A stretch of 64,000 bases of DNA from Stenotrophomonas maltophilia (GTDB taxonomy: Bacteria; Pseudomonadota; Gammaproteobacteria; Xanthomonadales; Xanthomonadaceae): the NCBI GenBank assembly GCA_002363385.1, contig DEVL01000006.1:412341-476340 (forward strand), given 5' to 3'. This document shows, in pieces, positions 51,309 to 59,652 of the stretch. The translations under genes and the position numbers were made by a program. The number at the start of each line of letters is the position of its first letter. Position 1 is the first letter of the stretch. The notes beneath the pieces are model-generated. The model was not told the origin of the DNA. It ran no database searches and was given only the letters and a program-made list of their open reading frames with translations.

Positions 51309-52691
51309 ATGGACTCTGACACCACCGGCATGCGCCGCAGTGGGCTGGCTTGGCGCTATCTGGGCTGGGTGGCACTGCCGCTGTTGATCGGCCTGGGCCT
51401 GGCACGGTTTGCCGGCCCGGCCGTGACCGCACAGGTGGCCCGTGCAGAGTCGTCGCTGGGGGCCGACTGGGCCGCGCATCTGCATGCGCCGCTTGGTCTG
51501 TTCCTGTTGCAGTTGCTGGTATTGCTGATGGTCGCCAAGGGCGCGGGCTGGGTTTTCCGCCGGCTGGGCCAGCCGGCGGTGATCGGTGAGATGGCGGCCG
51601 GCCTGATGATGGGGCCGCTGGTGCTGGGCGCCGTGTTGCCCCAGGTGCATGGCGTGCTGTTCCCGGCAGCCTCGCTTGGCTCGCTCGGCCTGCTCAGCCA
51701 GCTTGGCGTGCTGATGTTCCTGCTGGTGGCCGGGGCGGAACTGGATCTGGGCGGACTGCGGGGGCGACGGCGTTTCGCCTTCGTGGTCAGCCATGCCGGA
51801 ATTGCCGTGCCGTTTGTGCTGGGCGTGGGGCTGGCGATCTGGCTTTATGGCGCGCACGCACCGCCGGGTGTGGGTTTCACCGGCTTTGCGTTGTTCGTGG
51901 GTATTTCATTGAGCATCACGGCGTTCCCCGTGCTGCTGCGCATCCTGGCCGACCGGGGCATGACCGGCACGCCGCTGGGCCAGACCGCCATCGCCTGCGC
52001 CGCGCTCGGCGATGCCACCGCGTGGTGCCTGCTGGCCCTGATCGTCGCCGCCGCACAATCGCAGGGTTGGGTGCCCGCGACGATCAACCTGGTCTGTGTG
52101 GTCGCCTTCGTTGCACTGATGCTCGGTGTGGTGCGTCCGTGGTTCTCGCGTCTGGTGATCGCCCCGGGCCAGGAAGGGCGCTGGTTGCTGATCATGCTGT
52201 TGATGGCGCTGGGTTGCGCGCTGGTTACCGAAATGCTGGGCATCCACGCGCTGTTCGGTGCCTTCGCGGCCGGCGTGGCGGTCTCCGGCAACGCCACCCT
52301 GCGGCATACCGTGGCCGAGCGCGTCGAGCCGTTCGCGGTCACCTTGCTGCTGCCGCTGTTTTTCGCCATGACCGGCCTGCGCATGCGCGCCGATGCCCTG
52401 CAGGCCAGCGACTGGGTGCTCTGCCTGATCGTGATCGCGGTGGCCACGCTGGGCAAGCTGATCGGCACCTGGAGTGCAGCGCGCAGTGCCGGCATGGGCA
52501 GCCATGAGGCGTGGAAGCTCGGTGCCCTGATGAATACCCGCGGCCTGATGGAGCTGATCGTGCTCAACCTGGGCTACGAGCTGGGCTTCCTCGGCGATCG
52601 CCTGTTTGCCGTGCTGGTGATCATGGCCCTGGTGACCACGGCCATGACCGGGCCGCTGCTCAACGCGATGGAGCGCTGGAGGCGGCAGTAA
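51309..52691 (+). CDS. Cation:proton antiporter, CPA2 family
   Basis: 460 residues from the ATG at 51309 with about 12-13 membrane helices. The Na+/H+ exchanger fold is seen in LGQPAVIGEMAAGLMMGPLVLG, LSQLGVLMFLLVAGAELD, FVGISLSITAFPVLLRIL, the unwound-helix region CAALGDATAWCLLALI (conserved Asp) and MNTRGLMELIVLNLGYELG near the C-terminus. There is no C-terminal RCK/TrkA domain, unlike KefB/KefC. Its substrate (Na+ or K+) is not readable. Stand-alone gene, convergent with the hydrolase at 52708. Confidence 0.88.
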   Translation: MDSDTTGMRRSGLAWRYLGWVALPLLIGLGLARFAGPAVTAQVARAESSLGADWAAHLHAPLGLFLLQLLVLLMVAKGAGWVFRRLGQPAVIGEMAAGLMMGPLVLGAVLPQVHGVLFPAASLGSLGLLSQLGVLMFLLVAGAELDLGGLRGRRRFAFVVSHAGIAVPFVLGVGLAIWLYGAHAPPGVGFTGFALFVGISLSITAFPVLLRILADRGMTGTPLGQTAIACAALGDATAWCLLALIVAAAQSQGWVPATINLVCVVAFVALMLGVVRPWFSRLVIAPGQEGRWLLIMLLMALGCALVTEMLGIHALFGAFAAGVAVSGNATLRHTVAERVEPFAVTLLLPLFFAMTGLRMRADALQASDWVLCLIVIAVATLGKLIGTWSAARSAGMGSHEAWKLGALMNTRGLMELIVLNLGYELGFLGDRLFAVLVIMALVTTAMTGPLLNAMERWRRQ

Positions 52692-52707
52692 AGCGTTGAC
52701 CCCGTGA

Positions 52708-55050
52708 TCATTCCGCGGGGACCAACGTCAGCGTGTACGCGGTTTTGCCCGGCAGGAACGGGGTGGGTGTTCCCTTCACCCAGGCGTCGTGTCCTGCGCC
52801 CCAGAACGGTGACAACGGGTGACCGCTCTGCCCACCGGGCATGTGGATCAATCCCTCGGCTTCGTGGCCGGGCGAGACCACCATCCGCTGCGACGCCCCG
52901 AACGCGGGCCCCTGCACGCGGGGCATGTCGCGGTCGCCGGGCAACGGATCGCCAGGCATGCACAGCCATCGTCGGGCGACGTTGGGCAGCGCGCGACTGA
53001 CCGGGTGACAGATCGCGGCGGTGTTGCGTTCGCCCCACGTACGCGCGTCCAGCGGCCCTTGACTGCTCAGGTCTGCCTCCAGCGTCTTGGCGGTATCGGT
53101 CAACAGCGCATTCCAGCTGGAGTACGAAGGCGGCAGCAGATGCGCCGGGCGCTCGCTCACCAATGGCCACAACACGCCTTCGAACTGCCCCAGCCGCGGC
53201 GCCAGATACGCTTGTCCGAGCTGTGCTTTCGCTGGCGCGAGAAGCCCCTCGCCAACACGGTCGATCAGCATGCCGCGGAAACCGCGGGTGATCCGGTAGC
53301 TGACCGAATCGACGGCCGCATGGCCCTCCCATCGCCGGGTTGCGACCTCCAGTCGCTGCAGGGCAGGGTCGTCGCTGGCGGTGACGACCTCGCGCAGCAG
53401 GTGCCACCAGCGCGTGAGCAACAGGGCGCGATCGTCGAGCTGCATCGCCAGCAGGTCGGCTTCGGTGAAGCGCTTCTTTGCCATCAGGCCATCGCGAATC
53501 TGCCGCCCGCGTGCACCGAGGTCGTAGCCACCATTCCCGGCAATGGCCAAGGCGTCCCCATCGAGGACGCGTCCGTTGGCGGTCCACAGCCGATGCATGG
53601 GGGGATCGATCAATGCCGGCGCGCCATCGCTGCGGATCGCCCACGGCGCACAACGGGCAGGGGCCGCGATCGTGTTGCCGCTTGGCGGGCAGTCCGCAGC
53701 ACGGTCCGGTCGTGTGCCGATCAACCGCCAGGCGATGCGTCCGCTGCGGTCGGCGATCACCAGATTCTGCGCGGGAACACCGCTGCGGTCGGCCACGTGG
53801 AAGGCCTCCTCAAGCGTCGCCGCGCGCGCCATCTCGGCAAAGTCCAAACGGACCGCACCGGGAAGCTGCGCCACCCAGCGCAGCGCCTCGCCACTGCCGT
53901 CCGGCCGTTCGTGGAGTATTGGACCCCAGGCGGTCTCACGCACGCGCAGCGTCACCGGTGCTTGACCGGCGACGCGGATACGCTCTTCATGCGTGGTGAT
54001 GTCCTGGGCATCGGCAGGCACGCTGCGGAAATCGGCGGTGTCGATGTAACTGTTGGTGAAGCCCCAGGCCACGTGTCCGTTGCTGCCGACGACGATGGCC
54101 GGCAGGCCGGGCAGCGAGAAGCCGCTGACATCGACGCGGCCGTCGGGCGCCTGCGGATCGGGATAGCGCAGGCGTACCCGGAACCAGAGATTCGGCGCAC
54201 GCAGTCCCAGGTGCATGTCGTCGGCCACGATGGCGCGCCCGTCCGCGGTCAGTGCGCCGGAGACGGCGAAGTTGTTGCTGCCCAGCACGTCGGGGTCCAG
54301 ATGACCGGCGGTGGCACTGGTTGCCTGCGCGGCATCGGGCTGTCGCAGGTCGAGCGCAGTGGCGTCCGGTAGCGGTGCGTTGCCGCGCGCCGCGCCGAAC
54401 AGGGGCGCATCCCATTCGCTGCCATCGTGGCTGAGCAATGCATAGAGCGCCGGTGGCGCCACCGCGCGGATCCGCGCCATCGCCAATTCGTTCTGATTGG
54501 TGGGGTCCTGCAGGTCCGCATACATCGCCAGCCCGGTCAGCACGCTGTCTTCGGCACGCCACGGGGCGGGGGTCTGGCGCAGCAGCAGATAGGGCCAAGG
54601 CCGTACCCGAAGATCCGCGACGCCCTGGTTGATGCCGTCCACGTATGCCTGCAATGCAGCGGCGCTGCTGCCCGTGGCCACATCCAGATGCGCCTCGGTG
54701 CGCGCCCGCAGCCGGTGCACCCGCATGCGCTTGTCCATCTCGATCGCCGCCGGCCCGAACAGCTCGGCCAACTCGCCAGCCGCGGTACGGCGCATCAAGT
54801 CCATCTCGAAGTAGCGCTCCTGCGCATGCACCAGACCCAGCGCCCGCATTGCATCGGCCTGGCTTCCGGCCTCGATGGTGACCACGCCCAGCGCGTCTCG
54901 GGTGATGTTCACCGGCGCCGCCAGGCCGCTCATGGCCTGCTCGCCTTCCAGAGTGGGCAGGCTGCCGCGAAGCAGCCACCACACCATGAAAACCGCCGCC
55001 AACGTGAGTATCAGCACGCCCCAGACCAGCCGCTTCAGCCATTGCCGCAT
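52708..55050 (-). CDS. Penicillin acylase family hydrolase
   Basis: 780 residues from the ATG at 55050; an ATG at 55059 is too close to its AGGGGG. It has an N-terminal signal or anchor helix (LVWGVLILTLAAVFMVWWLL). The family precursor is cut to an alpha and a beta chain; the beta chain should start at Ser258 in LGSNNFAVSG, the Ntn nucleophile. The alpha chain has VTIEAGSQADAMRALGLVHAQERYFEMDLMRR, and the beta chain WGFTNSYIDTADF and the oxyanion-associated region. Substrates in this family include beta-lactams and acyl-homoserine lactones, so quorum quenching is possible but unproven. Confidence 0.88.
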   Translation of the reverse strand: MRQWLKRLVWGVLILTLAAVFMVWWLLRGSLPTLEGEQAMSGLAAPVNITRDALGVVTIEAGSQADAMRALGLVHAQERYFEMDLMRRTAAGELAELFGPAAIEMDKRMRVHRLRARTEAHLDVATGSSAAALQAYVDGINQGVADLRVRPWPYLLLRQTPAPWRAEDSVLTGLAMYADLQDPTNQNELAMARIRAVAPPALYALLSHDGSEWDAPLFGAARGNAPLPDATALDLRQPDAAQATSATAGHLDPDVLGSNNFAVSGALTADGRAIVADDMHLGLRAPNLWFRVRLRYPDPQAPDGRVDVSGFSLPGLPAIVVGSNGHVAWGFTNSYIDTADFRSVPADAQDITTHEERIRVAGQAPVTLRVRETAWGPILHERPDGSGEALRWVAQLPGAVRLDFAEMARAATLEEAFHVADRSGVPAQNLVIADRSGRIAWRLIGTRPDRAADCPPSGNTIAAPARCAPWAIRSDGAPALIDPPMHRLWTANGRVLDGDALAIAGNGGYDLGARGRQIRDGLMAKKRFTEADLLAMQLDDRALLLTRWWHLLREVVTASDDPALQRLEVATRRWEGHAAVDSVSYRITRGFRGMLIDRVGEGLLAPAKAQLGQAYLAPRLGQFEGVLWPLVSERPAHLLPPSYSSWNALLTDTAKTLEADLSSQGPLDARTWGERNTAAICHPVSRALPNVARRWLCMPGDPLPGDRDMPRVQGPAFGASQRMVVSPGHEAEGLIHMPGGQSGHPLSPFWGAGHDAWVKGTPTPFLPGKTAYTLTLVPAE

Positions 55051-55203
55051 CCTGCGCATCCCCCTGTAGGTGTGGTTCGATTGTAGGGGAGACGTGAACG
55101 CCCTGTGCACGCCGAACGAAGCGCAACTGCAACTGATTCCGATTAGATCACCGGATTTCCAGATAGGGCACCATGCGCGCATTGATTCATCAGGAGCACC
55201 CCC

Positions 55204-55692
55204 ATGAAAGGCAACCCGGACGTCATCGCCTGCTTGAAGGAACTGCTGCGTGGCGAGTTGGCCGCGCGCGACCAGTACTTCATCCATTCGCGCCGCTACG
55301 AAGACCAGGGCCTGTTCGCGCTCTATGAGCGCCTCAACCACGAAATGGAAGAAGAGACCCAGCACGCCGATGCGCTGCTGCGCCGGATCCTCTTCCTTGG
55401 CGGCGACCCGGACATGCGCCCGCACGGGTTCGAGCCCGGCGTGACCGTGGAAGAGATGCTGCAGAAGGATCTGGAGACCGAGTACAGCGTCCGCAACAAC
55501 CTGGCTGCCGGCATGAAACTGTGCGAGCAGCATCAGGACTATGTCAGCCGCGACATGCTGCTGGTCCAGTTGAAGGACACTGAAGAAGACCACGCCTGGT
55601 GGCTGGAACAGCAGTTGGGCCTGATCAAGCGCATCGGCCTGGCGCTGTACCAGACCAGCAAGATGGATGCGAAGGGCACGGCTGCGCACTGA
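55204..55692 (+). CDS. bfr: Bacterioferritin without the haem-ligand Met
   Basis: 162 residues from the ATG at 55204 (CAGGAG upstream). A 24-mer iron store. All six ferroxidase ligands are present: Glu18, Glu51, His54, Glu93, Glu126 and His129 (E. coli Glu94, Glu127 and His130 shift by one because of a one-residue gap). The residue at the haem-ligand position 52 is Thr (EEETQHAD) instead of Met, so axial haem ligation is not expected. Hallmark stretches are MKGNPDVIACLKELLRGELAA and HQDYVSRDMLL. Stand-alone gene. Confidence 0.93.
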   Translation: MKGNPDVIACLKELLRGELAARDQYFIHSRRYEDQGLFALYERLNHEMEEETQHADALLRRILFLGGDPDMRPHGFEPGVTVEEMLQKDLETEYSVRNNLAAGMKLCEQHQDYVSRDMLLVQLKDTEEDHAWWLEQQLGLIKRIGLALYQTSKMDAKGTAAH

Positions 55693-55713
55693 GTGCGGCA
55701 TCGGGTTCCGCCT

Positions 55714-55777
55714 GCCAGCCAGCCTTCGCCAGCCAGCTGCTGAACCCTCGTCCGCCCGCCAGCCTCTGCCAGCCAGC
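55714..55777 (+). repeat. GCCAGCCAGC direct repeats
   Basis: Three exact GCCAGCCAGC units at 55714-55723, 55728-55737 and 55768-55777, with a partial unit between the last two, in the untranslated tail of bfr. Confidence 0.6.
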
Positions 55778-55797
55778 TGACGTTGATTTGAACAGAG

Positions 55798-55820
55798 AGG
55801 CCGGGGAAACCCGGCCTTTT
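55798..55820 (+). terminator. bfr terminator
   Basis: Arms AGGCCGGG/CCCGGCCT around GAAA, followed by TTT and further T. Confidence 0.75.
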
Positions 55821-55830
55821 CTGTGGGCGC

Positions 55831-55858
55831 AACAAAACGGCCGGGTTTCCCCGGCCGT
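55831..55858 (-). terminator. parC terminator
   Basis: Arms ACGGCCGGG/CCCGGCCGT around TTTC. On the minus strand a TTTTGTT run follows. It sits 27 bases past the parC stop. Confidence 0.75.
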
Positions 55859-55884
55859 TCCGATTCACCTCGACACCGCGACGT

Positions 55885-58128
55885 TTACTCCACCGCCAGG
55901 CCTTCTACCTTCTGCCAGCCACGCGGCAGCAGATGGCCACGGGTGGCGCGGGTCCCCAGGTAGGTGTCCAGGTCCTTGAAGGACAGGTTCATCGTGCGCT
56001 GGCCGCTGCGCACCAGCAGCGTGTTGCCCGGCGCCACCGACACCACCGCGACCACGCGCTCGGTGGCAAGCTTGGCCTTGGGGATGTCGATGATCTTGTT
56101 GCCCTTGCCCTTGTCCAGTTCCGGCAGGTCGCTGGCGGCGATCGCCAGCAGATTGCCCGAGCTGGTCACGGCGACGATGCGGTCCGTCTCTGGATTGGCG
56201 ACCACGGCCGGGGTCAGCACCTTGGAACCGGAGGTCAGGTTGAGCATGGCCTTGCCGGCCTTGTTGCGGCCGGTGAGGTTCTCGAAGCGGGTCACGAAGC
56301 CATAGCCGTGGGTGGAGGCCAGCACGAAGCGCGTGTTGTTCTCGCCGCTGGCCAGCGTCATGAAGGCGCTGCCCGGGGCCGGCGAGAAGCGACCGGTCAG
56401 CGGCTCGCCGTTGCCGCGTGCCGAGGGCAGGGTGTGGATCAGGGTCGAGTACGCACGGCCCTCGCTGTCCAAGAATGCCACCTGCTGCGTGCTGCGTGCG
56501 CGCACGGAGCCGAGCAGCGCATCGCCATCGCGGTAGGACAGGGTGGACGGGTCCATGTCGTGGCCCTTGGCCGCACGGATCCAGCCCTTCTCCGAGAGCA
56601 CCACCGTCATCGGTTCGCTCGGCACCAGCTCGGTCTCGTCGATGGCCTGCGCCGCGCCACGCTGCACCAGCGGCGAGCGACGGTCATCGCCGAACTTCTT
56701 GGCATCGGCCACCAGTTCGTCGCGGATCAGCTTCTTCAGCTTGGCCTTGCTCTCCAGGATGCCGACGATCTTGTCGCGCTCCTTGGCCAGCTCATCCTGC
56801 TCGCCGCGGATCTTCATCTCTTCCAGGCGGGCCAGCTGCTTCAGCTTGGTTTCCAGGATGTACTCGGCCTGTTCCTCGCTCAGCGCGAAGCGCGCGATCA
56901 GCGCCGGCTTGGCTTCGTCCTCGGTGCGGATGATGTGGATCACTTCATCCAGGTTGAGGAAGGCGACCAGCAGGCCGTCCAACATGTGCAGGCGACGCTC
57001 GACCTTCTGCAGGCGGTGGTTGAGGCGGCGGGTCACGGTGGTGCCGCGGAACTGCAGCCACTCACTGAGCAGGGTCTTGAGGTTCTTGACCTGCGGGCGG
57101 CCGTCCAGCCCGATCACGTTGAGGTTGACCCGGTAGCTGCGCTCCAGGTCGGTGGTCGCGAACAGGTGGCCCATCAGCTGCTCGGCGTCCACGCGGTTGG
57201 AGCGCGGCACCAGTACCACGCGCACCGGGTTGGCGTGGTCGGACTCATCGCGGATGTCTTCCAGCCACGGCAGCTTCTTGGCGCGCATCTGCGCGGCGAT
57301 CTGCTCGATCACCTTCGACGGCGATACCTGGAACGGCAGCGCGTTGATCACGATGTTGCCGTTCTCCTTCAGGAAGGTGGAGCGCGCCCGCACGCTGCCG
57401 TAACCGGTCTCGTACATGGTGCGCAGATCGGCGATCGGCGTGATGATCTCGGCGAAGCTCGGGTAGTCCGGACCCTTCACGTGCTCGCACAGGTCGGTGA
57501 CCGTCGCATCCGGATCGTCGAGCAGGTGCAGCAGCGCGCTGACGATCTCGTTGAGGTTGTGCGGCGGCACATCGGTGGCCATGCCCACGGCGATGCCGGT
57601 GGTGCCGTTGAGCAACAGGTGCGGCAGGCGTGCCGGCATCCAGGTCGGCTCTTCCAGCGTGCCGTCGAAGTTCGGCGTCCAGTCGGTGGTGCCCTGGTTG
57701 ATCTCGCCCAGCAGCACTTCGGCGATCGGGGTCAGCTTGGACTCGGTGTAGCGCATCGCCGCGAACGACTTGGGATCGTCGGTCGAGCCGAAGTTGCCCT
57801 GGCCTTCGATCAGCGGGTAGCGGTATGAGAACGGCTGGGCCATCAGCACCAGTGCTTCGTAGCAGGCACTGTCGCCGTGGGGATGGTACTTACCAATCAC
57901 GTCACCGACGGTACGCGCGGACTTCTTCGGCTTGGAGGCGGCATTCAGGCCCAGCTCGCTCATCGCATAGATGATGCGGCGCTGCACCGGCTTGAGACCG
58001 TCGCCGAGGAACGGCAGTGCGCGGTCGAGCACCACGTACATCGAGTAGTCCAGGTACGCCCGTTCGGCGTACTCGCGCAGGGGCAGCTGTTCAAAGCCGT
58101 GGAACGCGGGGCGGGCAAGATCGGTCAT
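55885..58128 (-). CDS. parC: DNA topoisomerase IV subunit A
   Basis: 747 residues, starting ATG at 58128. With ParE it unlinks daughter chromosomes. YLDYSMYVVLDRALPFLGDGLKPVQRRIIYAMSELGL is diagnostic in two parts (residues ~25-60), the quinolone-determining region HPHGDSACYEA has Ser87 and Glu91 (equivalent to E. coli Ser80 and Glu84, wild type), and the catalytic Tyr127 is in AAMRYTESKL. The C-terminal half is a beta-pinwheel DNA-wrapping domain. Its length matches the family. Confidence 0.97.
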   Translation of the reverse strand: MTDLARPAFHGFEQLPLREYAERAYLDYSMYVVLDRALPFLGDGLKPVQRRIIYAMSELGLNAASKPKKSARTVGDVIGKYHPHGDSACYEALVLMAQPFSYRYPLIEGQGNFGSTDDPKSFAAMRYTESKLTPIAEVLLGEINQGTTDWTPNFDGTLEEPTWMPARLPHLLLNGTTGIAVGMATDVPPHNLNEIVSALLHLLDDPDATVTDLCEHVKGPDYPSFAEIITPIADLRTMYETGYGSVRARSTFLKENGNIVINALPFQVSPSKVIEQIAAQMRAKKLPWLEDIRDESDHANPVRVVLVPRSNRVDAEQLMGHLFATTDLERSYRVNLNVIGLDGRPQVKNLKTLLSEWLQFRGTTVTRRLNHRLQKVERRLHMLDGLLVAFLNLDEVIHIIRTEDEAKPALIARFALSEEQAEYILETKLKQLARLEEMKIRGEQDELAKERDKIVGILESKAKLKKLIRDELVADAKKFGDDRRSPLVQRGAAQAIDETELVPSEPMTVVLSEKGWIRAAKGHDMDPSTLSYRDGDALLGSVRARSTQQVAFLDSEGRAYSTLIHTLPSARGNGEPLTGRFSPAPGSAFMTLASGENNTRFVLASTHGYGFVTRFENLTGRNKAGKAMLNLTSGSKVLTPAVVANPETDRIVAVTSSGNLLAIAASDLPELDKGKGNKIIDIPKAKLATERVVAVVSVAPGNTLLVRSGQRTMNLSFKDLDTYLGTRATRGHLLPRGWQKVEGLAVE

Positions 58129-58186
58129 GCGGGATTGTTACCTGTGGCAAGGGACGGCGACGGCTGTCGCCCTCGCAGGCGGACGA

Positions 58187-59065
58187 TTATCCGGATGCGG
58201 CCGGGGATGCCAAGCCGCGTGATGGGTTGAGGGGGTGTCCACTGCGCGCCAGATAGCGCCCGGGCGGGCTGCCGAAGTGGCGGCGGAACACCGTGACGAA
58301 GGCGCTGGGACTGCTGAACCCCAGTTCGTGCGCGATATCGGACACGCTCTGGCCGTCGGAAAGCCGGCGCAGCCCCTCGGCCAGCCGGGCCTGTTGGCGC
58401 CACTGCGCAAAGCTGAGCGTGGTTTCATCGCGGAAGTGCCGGGTCAGTGTACGCGGCGACAGCCCCGCCCACTGGGCCCACTGGTCCAGGCTACGCGCGT
58501 CGGCCGGGTTGGCGATCAGCTGCGAGGCGATCCGCAGCAGGCGCCGGTCCTGCGGCATCGGCAGGTGCATGCGCTGCCGCGGGGCATTGCGGATTTCGTC
58601 CAGCAGCACCTCGATCATGTGCTGCTGGCGCAGGGTGGGCTCGGCCGCTGGCACCCATGCGGTGACGCGCAGCGAGAGCGCCTGCAGGAGATCGGAAATG
58701 GCCAGCACGCAGGGTTCGTCGGGCAGATCGCAGGCCATTGCCGCGCTGACGATCACGCCCCAGCCACGCAGCGGCCCGCAGATATCCACGGTGTGCGGCT
58801 CCCCGGGCGGCATCCAGCCAGCGCAGCCGGGCGGCAGTGACCACGTGCCGTGGCGGGTGCGGGTGGTAAGCAGCCCGGCCTCCACGCAGATCAACTGGGC
58901 GCGCCGGTGCTGGTGCCAGTCGATCTCGCGTTCCAGTCCCTTGGGGCTCTCGATGCGGAAGCCGAGCACGCCCAACCCGTCATCCCGCTCGAACCAGTCC
59001 AGCACCTGGTTGCGGATCATCTGGGTGGCCTCTGTCTCCAGCGCTGGCCTGAAAGTGTTATCCAT
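58187..59065 (-). CDS. AraC family transcriptional regulator
   Basis: 292 residues from the ATG at 59065. The N-terminal ~120 residues are a cupin-like effector domain (DWHQHRRAQLICVEAG, WMPPGEPHTVDI). The C-terminal double helix-turn-helix spans about 190-285: DQWAQWAGLSPRTLTRHFRDETTLSFAQWRQQARL, then VSDIAHELGFSSPSAFVTVFRRHFGSPPGRYL. It resembles the cupin-type repressors/activators near efflux genes. It is divergent from emrRCAB and might act on it, though EmrR is the better candidate. Confidence 0.88.
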   Translation of the reverse strand: MDNTFRPALETEATQMIRNQVLDWFERDDGLGVLGFRIESPKGLEREIDWHQHRRAQLICVEAGLLTTRTRHGTWSLPPGCAGWMPPGEPHTVDICGPLRGWGVIVSAAMACDLPDEPCVLAISDLLQALSLRVTAWVPAAEPTLRQQHMIEVLLDEIRNAPRQRMHLPMPQDRRLLRIASQLIANPADARSLDQWAQWAGLSPRTLTRHFRDETTLSFAQWRQQARLAEGLRRLSDGQSVSDIAHELGFSSPSAFVTVFRRHFGSPPGRYLARSGHPLNPSRGLASPAASG

Positions 59066-59163
59066 TGTCCAAATTGTAATACCGGGCCAGTCGGGCGCGC
59101 CATTAAGGTAGCGGCCTGCCCACTGTTCTGAATGTTGCAACACAGCATTTGATTCCAGATTGA

Positions 59164-59183
59164 ATATTTCTATTGAGAAATAT
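59164..59183. promoter_or_regulatory. Candidate EmrR operator
   Basis: A perfect inverted repeat ATATTTCT-ATTG-AGAAATAT centred between the AraC gene and emrR, within an AT-rich stretch unlike the rest of the window. It lies 25 bases before the emrR ATG. Size and symmetry suit a MarR-family dimer. Confidence 0.6.
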
Positions 59184-59208
59184 ATTTTTTGGAAGAGAAT
59201 GCTCACCC

Positions 59209-59652
59209 ATGATCTGTCCTGATGCCCATCCCCCCAGCTTCGGACTCCTGTTGCGCCAAGTGCGCGATGGCCTGGTCCGTCAGCTGGACACGTCGATGGC
59301 CGAGGAAAACCTCGGTATCGGCTTTACCCACTATCTCGGCCTGAAGGTGCTCGCGGCCCGTGCCCCGTGCACCGCCAACGAGCTGGCCCAGGCTCTGGAC
59401 CAGGTGCCAAGCGCGGTCACCCGCCTGCTGGACAAGCTGGAAGCCCTGGATTGCGTGCGGCGCGAACCGCATGCCCAGGACCGACGGGCCCTGCAGATCG
59501 TGCTGACCGAGCTGGGCCGCCAGTTGTGGGCACGCCTCAAACAGCGGGGAGACCAGACCATTGACGATGCCATGCGTGATCTGTCTCCGGACGAACGCGC
59601 GCAGCTGCTTTCCCTCATGACCCGTGTACGCGACTCACTGGTAACCCCATGA
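59209..59652 (+). CDS. emrR: MarR family regulator of the Emr efflux operon
   Basis: 147 residues from the ATG at 59209 (GGAAGAG about ten bases upstream). It has a winged helix-turn-helix (TANELAQALDQVPSAVTRLLDKLEALDCV, with the wing REPHAQDRRALQIVLTELG) flanked by dimerisation helices. It is placed first in the efflux operon and overlaps the next gene (ATGA at 59649-59652). In S. maltophilia the corresponding regulator represses the pump until uncoupling or hydrophobic compounds bind. Likely an autorepressor here. Confidence 0.9.
   Translation: MICPDAHPPSFGLLLRQVRDGLVRQLDTSMAEENLGIGFTHYLGLKVLAARAPCTANELAQALDQVPSAVTRLLDKLEALDCVRREPHAQDRRALQIVLTELGRQLWARLKQRGDQTIDDAMRDLSPDERAQLLSLMTRVRDSLVTP

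Noticed and set aside
57855..57880. Quinolone-resistance change in ParC
   Set aside because: The key positions read Ser87 and Glu91 (E. coli Ser80/Glu84), which are the wild-type residues.
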